Assembly: GCA_023055355.1 (NCBI GenBank)
Contig: JALJCS010000001.1
Location: forward strand, 93,729,381-93,793,380
Direction of reading: 5' to 3'
Source: Agelaius tricolor
Lineage: Eukaryota; Chordata; Aves; Passeriformes; Icteridae
Length of the DNA stretch: 64,000 nt
Every line of letters begins with the position of its first letter. Positions within the stretch are counted from its first letter, which is position 1. The notes below the pieces were generated by a model. The model had not been told where the DNA came from and made no database searches. It was given only the letters and a program-made list of their open reading frames with translations. Positions 1 through 13,300 of this stretch are shown here, piece after piece. A program made the position numbers and the translations under genes.

Positions 1-1699
1 AAAACTAGACAATATTTGTTGAGGAGCACCCACCTGGAGCAGAAGTCTCAGCAAGATCAATTAGCTACTTGCCAATACTGCCACAGTTTAGGGGATGTCC
101 CTTGTATTCTAAGTCACTGCACCTCTGCAACTTCTGGAAAGACTTTGCACTGCATTCTGCAAAATCCCTCACAGTGCCCTTGCTTAAGATGCAAGCATCT
201 TAAGACAGTAACAGGTTTACCTGCAACTTCAAAATGCTTCTCTAATTATTTTTATGGCCTGAGTTTAAAACAACAGTTTATCATTACAGGTTTTCCTTAG
301 ATCATTTTAAAATATCTTCTTGTAAATGAGACCATATGATTGCTTTCCTTCCAGGAGTATTTGAAAGAGCTGCTAAAATAACTGAACAGTGCTGAATGTG
401 AGAAAAGGCAAAAATAAAAAATAAGAAAGGTACACTAAAAACAGAGAGCAAGAAAAAACAATGGAAACTAATCTTTAATTATGCAACAGGGTCATCTAAC
501 TTGATAGTGTGGAGATCTGAAGTGTTCTCCAGAACACCCAGTCCACTGCCCCATACAGAACCATTCTGTTTCACACAGACAGCTTCCAGTAATCCCAAAG
601 ATAAAATGGATTCATACACTAAGACTTTATGGAAACTGTGTGACACCAAGAAGTAAGAGATAAAGTAAAAGCCTTTTGTCAACAGCAGTCAAGGCTTATC
701 TAGCATCAAGGATCAGGAGAAATATGGTCAAGCAATCCTAGATAAGAGACACTCATGCTCCAATGCTCTGCTGCTTTTCCTGCTAATTTTTCCCAAACAA
801 AGACATCACAGGTTCCCAAACTTTCCAAATAGAAGTCCCCTTTTATCCAAATCAGCCAGCAATATACAAACCAGGAGTCTAGGAGAGAAAACTTTTCAGA
901 TTTCCTTCTGAGCACTGTTCCATTTGTCTACTTTTTGAGTCCAATTCCAGCTGTTGCAAAGGAATGTATGCAAAAAAAATAAAAACTTCAGAGAAATCTG
1001 ATGTTGAAAACCATGCATCTCTGCAGGATACAAAGCCTACCAGACTTCCAAAATAAATACCCCTCTTCCTTCAAAAATAATAAAATATTAATTCAGCTTA
1101 TCTTTTCCAAGTATCTCAAAGTATCACTGTTTGAACTTTATAATATGTCAAGAGAATGTTCAAAGAAAACCTAAATTGACCTGTTTGATGATGACTGGGC
1201 TTGACAGATCAGATGAGAGGTAATTTAGGTAGTGAAAGATGTTAACACAATACATAGCAAAAGCATTCCAGTCTCATATGGTCACTGCAGCTTTTCATAT
1301 TGACACAATAACTGCCAGGCATTAAGTTGCTATGTTTTTAGGTTTTTTTCAGAAATGCTATCATTAGTTTTCTTTTCTTTCCACCATAATATTCTAGATT
1401 AATTAGGAAAATTAGTTATGTAAGAATGGACTAGCCCATGCACTTCTGCCAATCCATTCTGTTCAGGCCACTGGGTACTGTATAAACAAAACCCAGCATG
1501 GCCTTTCAACTAAATCAGGTGGTTGACACAGGATTGGCGTTTTTGCTTAGAGGGACTCCCTGGTACCACAAAAAGATTTTATAAAACTGATTTCTTCCTC
1601 AAATCCTGTATGGAATCAGACAGACTAGGGATGTGATCTACAGAGCAATATAATCAATTCACATTTTTAGTCAGGGCAAGGAGGACCTACAGATGAGAA

Positions 1700-2380
1700 T
1701 TTACAGCTGTAAGCCAGTCAGCCCAATAATAAGTTTCTAGAAAGACAGAGCAAATCATTCTCAATTCCATCTCCAAGACCACCAAGGGGCCTCAATGCCA
1801 TGTCCAAGAGCAAAAGTTGTTTGGGAATGGTCAATATTAATTAAACAAGGGCAAATCTTGCCTGATCAACCTGACTGCCTTCTAACACGAGATGTCAAAG
1901 ATAATGCACAAGGGGAGAAGAAGAGATACTGTTCTACCAGGACTTCAGCAAAGCTGTCAACAGCCTTCCTTTAGTCAAGCTAGTGAAACACAAGCTGCAA
2001 AAATGAGCACTGTTGGAAAACTGTCTGTACCATCAGGTACAAAGTGTGGAGATGAGCAGAACAAAATCTAATAGGAGGTGATTAGTAGACCTGTGCCTTG
2101 GGGATCAGTGCTCACCAACAGCTTTATCCTCAATCTTCAGGGATGGAGCACACAGAGCAAAAATACAGAGGGGACAAATATGGAGGGAAAGGATTGATAA
2201 GCTGGGACAGAGGCACCTCATCACACAGAAAAACTGAATGACAAGCACATCATGGAGCACAACAAGTCCTACAGCCAGTACCCAAACACTGTGAGCTGGG
2301 GACAGCTGGCTGGAAAGCAGCTCTGTGGAAAAGATGTTGGAAATCCTGTCAGGCAATGAGCTGCATGACAGGTAGCATCA
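1700..2380 (+). mobile_element. Degraded CR1 LINE fragment (reverse-transcriptase region)
   Basis: Several stretches match avian CR1 pol in order on the plus strand. Near 1850 is a segment like the GKSCLTNL region (caaatcttgcctgatcaacc). Near 1940 is the 'DFSKA' block (gacttcagcaaagctgtca). Near 2095 is the 'VPQGSVLGP' block (gtgccttggggatcagtgct). The tail near 2280-2330 resembles the 'gctggaaagcagctctgt' segment. Frameshifts and gaps between blocks show it is long dead. It is antisense to BCKDHB. Boundaries are approximate. Confidence 0.7.
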
Positions 2381-5300
2381 GGCACTTCCAGCAAGGGCAG
2401 ATAATGGCATTTTGGGTTGTATTAGCAAGTCCAAGATCAGACTGGATTTAAAGACTTTGCTTTCAATGTCTTTGTTTCATGGTTTTGTAAATCATATTCC
2501 TTACATTACACAAATGTGACCCTCATGGGTTAATACTACAACTGGAAGTAGTTCTCAGCTAATGACTTCTTCCTCAGCTCTCACTGTCTTTTCTTTCATG
2601 TATTAGGACTTTTCATGGATTTTCATTTAAAAAAATAGATTTAAAAGCCAGTAAAGGAAAACAGATAGGCCAAAGTCTGACAGATACGTTTTTGTCGGGT
2701 TTTTTTTCTTGCTTTAAATGAACACTCTTTGCTAATGAATCATAACACATAACCCCTCTTCATACTATATTAGTTCAAAAGAATAAAAGCCAAAAATAAT
2801 TGGCATCGGCAAAGATTTCAGATTTAAAGAGAGTGAGCACAATACATGCCTTGTGTTATTCCTCTGTACTGTACCAGAAACTCTGTAATATCCCATCATT
2901 ACAAAATGTGCTTGTGAAAGAATATAAAAATAGACAAACAAAATAAAGACCAAAACACTCAAGCTCAGAACACACAGTGCACAAAGTACATTCCCATTGT
3001 ATTTACCCAGTCATTAGCTATCTGTTTGCATTGTATATGGGGAAGTGCAAAGTAAACCAGAAAGCCTGCTTGCGTAGGCACTGACATCAGGACTGAAGGG
3101 TTATTAGACACTGGACAACCTTTTGCAAAAAGCTTTTATGATTTAAAAACTTTCTAAAATAACAGATATGGATTTACTGTGAGAACTGAGAAAATTCAAA
3201 GCCCTCATTGCTCTACTTTCTCTAATTAACACTCTCTGCTATGGCAGGCACAGTCCCCAGCACTGCATGACAGAGTTATCATGCCTTCTGTTGATGTAAC
3301 ACTCTTGAGTTTCAAACTATGATTATTTAAAATCCATAAACACAGTGCACCAGCTTATGCATTTCTCTGTTAATCAAAAGCCGTTATTTCCATGCCATTG
3401 CCAAGGCACACAAAAAAGGAAGGGTGGCCACAACTGTGAAAATATCTCCAAGATCTGTCAATAATCTTAATGATCTCCTCGAGAGCTGCAGCTCACATTG
3501 CCAAGTGCAAATGAGAAAGCAGGGAAAAGAGTCCAGAAGAACAGCAGCACAAACACATCCTTTTCAGCTCAAAAGAATCTATGGAGCAATAATTCAACTC
3601 ACATTCATCTTTAGGACAACACACAGACATCAGTCTTTAGCAGAATGGCTACTGTAAACCTGTGGGCTTGCAAGCACCATAGTAAGAGAAGGGTATAAAA
3701 GCAGCATGCTGGCACATATCTCCCCAAAAATTGGCTTTTACTATTATTTCTTGTTATCTAAAAAAATGTTTTGTCAAAATGGACAGAAAAACAAAATCAC
3801 CTATATAGGAAGCTTAATGTGATGACTGGTTTTGATTTTTCATGATTGATGTATACCAGCAGTTCAGCATCATTCATGTAACTTAGTCCAGTCTGGAACT
3901 TAGGAACAAAACCTTCCCCCACTAAAAAAAAAAGTGAAAAATTTTACAGTTTAAAAACCCTAAGAGTTATTATTCCATTTTGGAAGCATCAAAACAATAT
4001 TTATTTCACTATTTTCAAACTTGAAAATTGCCAGTAAAATCTGCAGCCATATTTCTCCATTTTTTTTCCTTCTGATCCATGTATGCTAAGGTTTCAGGAA
4101 GCACAAGCACTGCCACTTCCTTCAGGAGAGATACAAAGGCATGTTGCAATATGATTAATCACTTCAGCTGCAAGGCCAAACTTAATAGTAATTATCTCAG
4201 CCATCTTCCTCAATTGCTTCATGTTTTAATATATCTACTGCTAGTAAATTATGACAAAATTAAAAGCGAACACAGAGCATTTTGCAACTGGCTGGAAAAA
4301 GGTATGATGAACATCTAGGACTCCTAAACAGTGAAGCTGTCTGGAATACTGTCAGAAATTTGTCTCTATGCCTTTGCAGAAACTGTCAGTTACAGGAATA
4401 AAGCTGTTGCACAGTGCAGCTATTTCCAAGCAAATTGTTAAGGCTTCAGCAATTGAAGTGGGTGTAAATAACAATTTTCTAAGGCAACAGGGGGTTTCCT
4501 CTCAGCCCTCAATAAATATCAAGGGGAAGAAGGAGAAGATACCACCTTCAGGTTTTGTTGAAAATGATGCTGTTTGCTCTATTCAAGTTAACACATTTGT
4601 GATATCTAGTGAGACTCCATTCTAGCCAGTATCAGAGGGGACTTCAGTTATGACAGAAGGCAGCTTTGGGATGTTTTGATACTACTCAGGCTGTATTTTT
4701 CCTCTCAGAGAGAACATACTTCATATCATTCCCTATGGCTGAATTGAAGAGACTTTCTTCCCTCAGCTTGTGACAAAGAGGAAAGTAAAGGAAATGTACT
4801 TGTGTTTAATTCAGTCACAATTGACTGGCTTGTCAGATCAGTATATCCAGTAAATCATGAAGCCCAGCCTTTCCTAATGTTATTCCACACTTTAATAGCT
4901 CTTTCTTCCTGATGGTTTCAATCAGCATTTTAAGTGTTTACTTCCACTGCAATCCTGGCTGTGATATTAATGTTGTCACAGTCAGTCAAGAATAGAAGTA
5001 ACCTATATATTGGCCCTTATGTATCTCATAATTTATTTCAGCCTTGTTTTGATACACTGTAATCACTGGCTCTATTTTTATGCCTCTCAGTACCACTGAC
5101 CTTAACTATTGCAAAGCAGGACTGTATTAAGATAGATGTTACACAAGGGCTGATAATTGGCCCTCATACCTCTCATAGTCAAAGTGCCAGGTAACTCACA
5201 AGGCAGTGAGCACTGGGCTGCTGCCTGCAGCTGGCATGATACCTGTTAGCACACAAATAAAGGACCAAGATCTCACACTTGCAATGAATTTTAAATATTG

Positions 5301-7286
5301 CACAGGCAATTTTTCAAGTAAAATAAATCTGATTTACTTCCACAGGTGTAAGTGATCTTCACCATATTTTTAGCAGCACTCCCAGCTCATGACTCAGAGT
5401 AGGACTAACTTATGCAGAACTACATCCCACAGTGAAGCACTAAAGCACTGGAACATACGCAAAAAAGCAGCTTTTTTTTTCACAGAAAATATTTTAGAAT
5501 GTCAGTGAGGAGGACCTGGTTTTAATAATATAAAATATACCTACCATAATAAATATTTTAGGGGCTGATTAAAGAAAAACTGCCCACATAATTATAAAAA
5601 TGTGTAGCCTATAGAACTTCAATAACAAACCAAAATTCTATTTTAACACTGTAAAACCATTTTATTTTAGATATTCAGCAATTTTATTTAACTACCAGCT
5701 GCAATCAGATTAGGGAAGATATTTTCTTTGGCAATAATGCACATTTGTATGCTTAGAAATACATTTTATTCTGGTTATAGTTTAAGTTACTAACACTGGA
5801 ATGCAAGTTTCAGTAGCAGATTTTTCTTTCATCTTTAATTTGAGTAGTATCATGTACTACCACAACTCAGACCTGAAATTCACTTCTGCAATATGAAGTC
5901 ACTTGGCTGCCAGCATTTCAACAGTTCTCATATGTATCATAATAATTCTGTATTTAAAACTGGTATGCAGGATTTTCTTTAAAATTCATAGCAGCTAACT
6001 TTGTCATCTAGAGTGCATTTAGCTGCGATGTTCACAAGAAGTGATAATGAGTAATAGCCTCACCATGGCATCAATTATTATTCAATTATTCTGCTTACTT
6101 TCCATCAGACTGTTTGTACACATTAAATACAAAATATATAATCAGTGTAACAGAGAAAACCCTATTATTTTACCACAATGGATATTCCTCTGTCCAACAA
6201 ATGTCATATGCGTGGTAGAGATTAACATATTTGTATCTTTTAAATTAATCAATTCCTGGGAAAGCCATGTTTTTAACCACAGGAAGCTCAAATTATGCAT
6301 TCACAACATCACAGAAGTCACACAAGTTTCTAAAGGTTAAGTGATTGAAAGGTTCACATGAAAACTCTGAATTCAGTATGGAAAGATTTCTGAAACATAG
6401 TTTGCAATAATTCTCAGACATCCTTTTTTGCAAACCATCCTACCTACAAATAATGCTTGCTCAGGGGCAAGTTCAGCCCACAGGTAAGGAAATAAATCAG
6501 AGGAAAGGACAGGAAAAATATTTTTTATTCTAAATATTAATTTTATCTCTATTTCAAAAAAACTCATTATATTAGGATTATAGATTTCTGTATCTATTGG
6601 CATAATACATGTGCAAGCCAAGTGTCAGTCTCTGTCCACGGGGAGGCAAATTTCATCAGCTAAATTTGCAAACCATGAAACACATCACTGTTAAACACAA
6701 AAGTGCTGCTGCCTCAGGAAATAAGATACTCCCAAATCTACAATCCATTTTAAGAGAACCTTTCAAACCACACAACTTCACATCTTCTTATTTCCAAAGC
6801 ACTCTAAATTTAAAGAAGTTCTGAAACCAGTGAAAAAATAGTCAGATATGGACAGAAAACCCAACACCTTCTCAGTCACACAATCATGAGTGCAAAATTG
6901 CTGTGTAAAAATCATATCTCTCTCAAAAGGTAGAAAAGCTTCTGTATAAAGAAGTTTTGAAATGCTAGCTATGCCAAAGTTAACTAATGACGTGTTCATC
7001 TCAGTGGTTCAATTACTTTCAAACAGAAAACTTAGATAAAGACCTTTCCTTTTTCTTTCAGTACTTTCTTTTGAAAAAGTATCTCTGTGATTATGACATT
7101 TTTCTCTCATTTCTTCTGCAGATGATCTATGGACTATCAACTTTAAAAGGAATAACTAGGAGATTAGATTACTTTAGAGTAGATTAGATTAACCTTTTTT
7201 CACTCAGTTTCTTGAATGAGAATCACTAAGAAAAAGAAGCAAGCAGGACTGTTTCAGTAAGCTTCAAGACAGATGTGGGTTGATTA

Positions 7287-7300
7287 TTTTTTTTTTTTTT
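7287..7300. repeat. Homopolymer T run (14)
   Basis: Fourteen consecutive T on the plus strand, the longest homopolymer noticed in the window. Other runs are 12 T at 24608-24619, 12 A at 47269-47280 and 13 A at 54918-54930. None is next to a recognised element end, so I read them as simple-sequence runs. Confidence 0.9.
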
Positions 7301-10300
7301 AAGTCAGGCCATATATTTAGGTAACCAAATACAGACTTTTTAGTCTAACTACAGGTATCTTATAAAGGAAAAAAAAAGGACACCTTTAAAAAGAAAACTT
7401 ATATGAGAAGGACTGGAAAACAGAAGACTGCGGAGTCTCACAAAGGGCTTTTAAAAACAAAGGCTAAAATAATAGAATTTCCTTTTCTGATTGTCAGTGA
7501 CAGAACCACCATAATTGTGGCATATTTTTCAGATGGTTGTGTGATGCCCATAAATGCACTTCATTGCCTTTTAAAACTTCCAGCAAGGCAAGACACACCG
7601 GATAATGAAGATTCCTTCTTTACTGCTGCTTTTACCATTTCATGTGGCATGGGTGCAATTTTGAACTGAATTGCTGTGTTGAGGAACAGAGTTCTCTCAA
7701 AAAATATATTTCATTTTGACTAATAGGGCTTAAAAGAAGTGTGCCCAAGCTACAAGTTTACTCTTACAGTTGGATGCTATACAGCTTCATTTAGGTCTCC
7801 CAGTATACAGTAAGTACTGGATATTTATGCAATATAAAGTACAAAGCTGTAGAGGATCCTGATACAATGTTGATGAAATCAACAAAATTAGAGCAAAACC
7901 ATGAAATGTTTCCTCTCTAGAATACACAGTGATATATGATTCTTATACATCTACCAATATTATTCCTAATACTGCAATATTAGAACACAGTCTTGGCATA
8001 TTATTTCTTGGCACTTTTTAGCTGTTTATTTATTTCAAGATTATTCATCAATGCACAGCAAACCTAAATTTATTGGCTGAACAAAAGAAGGTACAAAAAA
8101 GCAAAGCACTAGAGTCTTTGCTTTAAAGAACTAGAGCTTTCCAATTGTACACATGTGCAACCAGTTAAAGAAGAAAACAGGTGATTCTTAGGGCAAACCA
8201 TCCTCTCCATGCACTGATATGTAAAAGAATACTAAAAATGGAGTACTAAAACAGAGGTGTTCAGAATGAACTCTCAATTCCACAGACTTCATCACCAGGG
8301 CCTACATTTGCACTGTGGGCAACTCAGAGCCGAGTTGATAATGCCAGAGACACGTGGGGATTGAGAAGATATGGTATCCACATAATGACTGAAATCTGTG
8401 CAGCTTGTGTTGCCTACCACCCCCTGGGAGAAGAGTCAAGTCTTTTTTTAATGTTGCTTTGAGTAAAAAGTCACATTAAACTGCATTACTCCAAATGTAG
8501 GACATCAGTTTCTTTAAAATGTACAGGAGAAACAGCAAGTTTTCACTAGATATAGGGAAAAAGTGAAACACTTCTGTGCCCACTTCAAACATCTATTCAA
8601 GAAGACATTTGCACGCCTTAGACACCCAAGTTACTGTTAGTCATTTGTGCATGCTTAGTGCTTCAGCAAAACACAGCTGGGTGATGAGCATGCCACTTGC
8701 TGGAACAAGGATAAAAGGCACTTCTTCAGTGATGACAGGGAACAAAATATTATTTCCAAACAAATGTATCTGAGGAACAATTCCAGCTACAGCTACACAG
8801 ATCAGCTTTTCCAGAAACTTCAGAAACTTCTATATGTAGATTAATAAAAGATGGATTTGGCTCTTCATAGAGAAACTTTTTCAGTTTTGAATGTTATTTT
8901 ATAAAATTATTCCTTCAGTGTTTGGCAGAGAGGAAGCAGCCCTCCCTCCCTCAGTCACAACGAGCATTAAACCTTCACCAGCCTTTTCTGCTTGTGAGAT
9001 AAGTGTCATTATAGAAGGAATTGTGCTGTGTGTGCCTAGAACTTTGTCTCTTGCTCACCATGATCACTCTTAAGTGTGGTTAGAGTAACAAATATTTCCA
9101 ACAGGATGCAGACAGATGCCAGTACTGCTACAGCTCTTTCAATAATGCTGCCTTTCAAAATCCCACTGTGGTAGCAAACAGCACAACTCCAAAAAGCATC
9201 ACAGGCACTGCTGATACACAGCATATGAATTACATGCACCACTAGGAGTACCTTAGCTCATTCTCTTTTGCTGGTGTTACATTACAGAATAGAGCTTTCT
9301 CTAGCACAGATCTTGTCACAGGTAAGATCATCGGAAGAGAGGGACACATGAGGTTCTCTCCCAGTGTGGTTATTTTTCTCATGTAACTGACTGTAACTGT
9401 CTTTGTCATTGGAAATTAGCTCCAGGCTTACATCTGCTATTCAGGCATTTTTACCTGGCTTTAATCACTTTTGTAGCTTTTCAATTGCCTCACTGTAACT
9501 GCTAGATCCCTGCATGATTGCAATGAACATGTATCCATTTGCCTGTTGGACAAATAAGACTATTTGAAAATTTCTTCCTCTGTGCCTACCTATAACACGG
9601 AAACTTGGCAATGTCATAACTTATCCTACTAATCTGCAGATCCAGATTTGAGGCTTTAAGCCAGGTTTGACATCTGGGGCACTGAGAAGCTGTGCCTGCC
9701 CCAGGGAGATCAGGCAGTTCCCCTCACAAGGAAGCAGCAGAAGATCCTAGACTAGTTTTGTGAGGTAGCAAAACTGTACCCTCTATTTTCTCTTCTATAT
9801 TAAAAATCTTAATGTAGCCAACAGCAACAGTATAAAATTCACAGTACTCTGGAAGAGCACAGAAGCTCAGAAGAGCTCAAGAGGCTCTTTTTACATCTCC
9901 TCCTACAAATACATTCATCACAGAACTGAAATAATTTGATCTTATGAACATACATAAAACATCAATAAACACACACATGCTGTTTTACAGGCCTTTATGT
10001 AATTATTAAATTAAACCTGCAAGAAAATTAAAAAGGCAAAATTCCTTACATATTTCTTTTTATTTTTAAAACTTCACTGAGCCATTAACATAGAAGGATA
10101 GATTTTTCTGTGTTGCTCTATAATTTTCCCCTATTCTGCATAGATTTTTATATGCTACAGGCCACTCTTCTCTAATCATGCTACTCTGAACTATGTCTGC
10201 TGCTCTAAACTAATAGTCTAGCCAGATTATTTCCAACAGCCATATCAAAATATGAAAGACCAGGAAAAAAACAGAATATACTTGCATGAATCAGCACTTT

Positions 10301-13300
10301 ACAACCCCAAACCAACACACTAACAATTTTTTCAGTAAGCAAGACAAGGTAGTGATTGTATAGTCCAAGGAGGTAAACCTGACATGCAGTGCAATTAAAA
10401 ACCTCCACATTTTTCTTTATCCTGGCTTGCCAGGGTGCCTTAGTATGTTTTAAGTTGTTGTACCTGTGGCTAGTAAAGGATTCTAGCATCCCACTGAGGC
10501 ATTTGGAGAAATTATGCCAAAGGTTGAGTGACTTTCACCACCCAAGTAGTTTTTTACAGCTCCAGGGCACTGAAAATTGAAAGAAAGGTCATTATTACAC
10601 TTTTACAGGGGACTCCTGGGCTCCCTATCATAAACTGCTGTTCAAAGCTCTTACTAGTAGTTCTAAGGCAACTCATAATTTACTGGGAATTAAAGATAAT
10701 GCCAAAGACAATAAAGCAAGTTACACATGGTATTGTTCAGCTTTCAGACAGGAGAGAAGTTGAATATCCTTGAATTAGTAGGTGCTCTTCAGAGTTGCCT
10801 TATTCTAGAGCCCTGTCACAGATCATCTGTTATCAGACTAGAGTCAAAATTTCAAAAAAATTTATTTATATTAATTTTCATTAAGCAATGAGTCAGTGAT
10901 TTGACAGAGTGTAATATAAAGGCCTGCTGAGTAATAGGCTTATCAGGGACCCAAAATTGCTAGAGGGAAGTTCATAGTTCTGATGTTCTCCTAGATCATC
11001 ATTAGCTGTATTTACATATCAGCTAGAAATGCTGACATGACTGAACTACAATATGGTATTAGAGGGAAAAAAAAGAGGAAAAATATCACTGGATCACAGA
11101 GCAAAAAACATAAGATGAGCAGTTCAGAGACTGTTTTTTTGCCCTCCTCACAATTAAAACCATTTCATTTCTATCAGCTCCATGAGCTACCAGAAATGTA
11201 AACGCTAGAATCACAACATGATTCTAATCAAAAGAGTTTGCATTAAAACTGTAAATGTAAACTCTACCTTAAAGTAAGTAAAAAAATGTTCCTTCCATTA
11301 GAAGAATTCCTGATAGCTAGAAAGATGAAAATGCAAAGGGAGGACAGTGTACAGAAAAGAGAAAATTTTAATTCTGCCTCAGTGCCCATGTTTTTGGTCT
11401 TTTTCAGAATTAGCATATGGAAGACTAAACACATTGTTTGAAGTTATAAATCACATTGAATGAACATGGGTGTATCAGCAGGACAATGATGCTGGAGCTC
11501 AGCCTCAGGCATATGAACATTTGCATGCCAAATTAAATATTAGAACATGGAAAAAATGTCCTCATTGGATACACCAAGAGCACACTTTATACTCTACACT
11601 TGAGTTATTAGGGTGAATCAAACACTGAATTGTTCAGTAGTTAAAACTTTTGATTTCACTGAATCACAATGACTTTCAGCATATGCTTCCACTTTACCAC
11701 TTTGTATTGCCCAGGGATAAACTCGTTCCTCTTCAGGAATTTGCATTTAAAAATTAAAGCACTTGGCTGCACACTTCTGTACCCCACCAATACAAGGAAA
11801 ACCAGTTCTGACAGAAGACAAACAGGGTTTGATGCAGCTGGAAGAAATGCTGCCCTCTGCTAACACACAATGCAGCTGAAAGTGGGACAGGAAAGGGTTA
11901 TTTTGTTTCAATCCCAAAAGCTGTTGCTTAATACATTACTTGAAAATAAGTTACTCCACAGAAAGCATTCAAGGTAACCCTCAGTTTTAAAAATGCTCTT
12001 TTCTCAGTTGAATGCTTTTGTTAAAAGTGCCCATCTTGCAGGGCTTTGCCTACCATAAATGGCAGCCTGGAGATGCAGGCAGTCACAAGCTGATCACTGG
12101 CTTGAGCTTTCCCTGTTCCACCATCCATGGTGAGGTGTTCATGGGCACACACCCCTCCCCTCCAACCCATCCTTTCCATCTGTGAACTCTGGTCCTGCAG
12201 CAGCAAAGCTGGCATGTGCAGCACACTCCAAAAGAGCAGGCATTTATCCACATACAGTGGGAACAGTCCCTCAAAACCTTACTGCTGGACATGTTCTCTC
12301 ACTTACAGAAGACTTTTAGCGAGGCAGACCTTATTGTTCTCCTCTCCTTTCAGTGCCTATGGAAACTGCCAAGCTTCTGTCTCGTTTTTCATGTAAACAA
12401 ACAGCTTTAGCCCCATAGCACACGGGAAAAGCTTACCCCAACCCATATTTTTTAGACAGAACAGACCCAAAGCCAAGTAGATGGGGCACAGTCACATAGT
12501 GTAGAAATCCATGTCCAAATCAGTGCCAGTGGGATTCAAACACAGTTTAATCATTTGCTGCCAGAAGAACATGCCACAGGTGGCTGACTGAAACAGCACC
12601 TGAAGGCAAGGCATCGGTTCATGTCCTCTCTCACCCATGGAATGACAGCGTGCCCAAAGCCAGGAGTGAGTGTGCACAGGCAACCTCGTGGCTGGCACTG
12701 CTCTTAGCCCACGTGCCCACTCTTGTGGGGACTGCATCATGAAGTGCTTCACAGAGCTGAAAACACTTCAAGCTAAGCTGCAGATGAATAAGACATTTTG
12801 ATATTTGTTATGTCTAGAGACTGGACTAATTGGACATGTAAACACTTAATGCTTACATCTTTAGAGAAGGTATTCTGGGGCTGATTTTATGAAAATCCAC
12901 CACCATTTTTGAGCACTTCATTTCCCAAGGTTGAATCTTGTTTTAGGATTTGGGGGATGAGAGCTTGTTTTAAGAAATGTATTTGGGAGGTTTGCACAGT
13001 ACAGAATACTGTGTTCTGTTCAATATTTGGCTACATTGAATTCATTAAATCACTCTTCTCTGCTCAGTATTGAATTTATTCCAGCCTAGAGAGAACACAA
13101 CAGTCCCTTGTAGCTGAACTATAACATATGCCACTATTACAATCATTTGCTGTTTTCATTGTAGAAGAATTTGTTCTTCCTTATGTTCACTAAAATTAAA
13201 TAAGTATGTGTAAATTGGACTTTATCACATGATAACATCAAACAAAACATCCTAGAAGTTCATTTCATCCTGTACTGAATTTCTCACATCCTCTACTGCA

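Noticed and set aside
12021..12752. GC-richer patch with several overlapping short frames on both strands
   Set aside because: No frame has a recognisable motif, and overlapping frames on both strands are typical of non-coding sequence with few stop codons. I could not match it to a repeat either.
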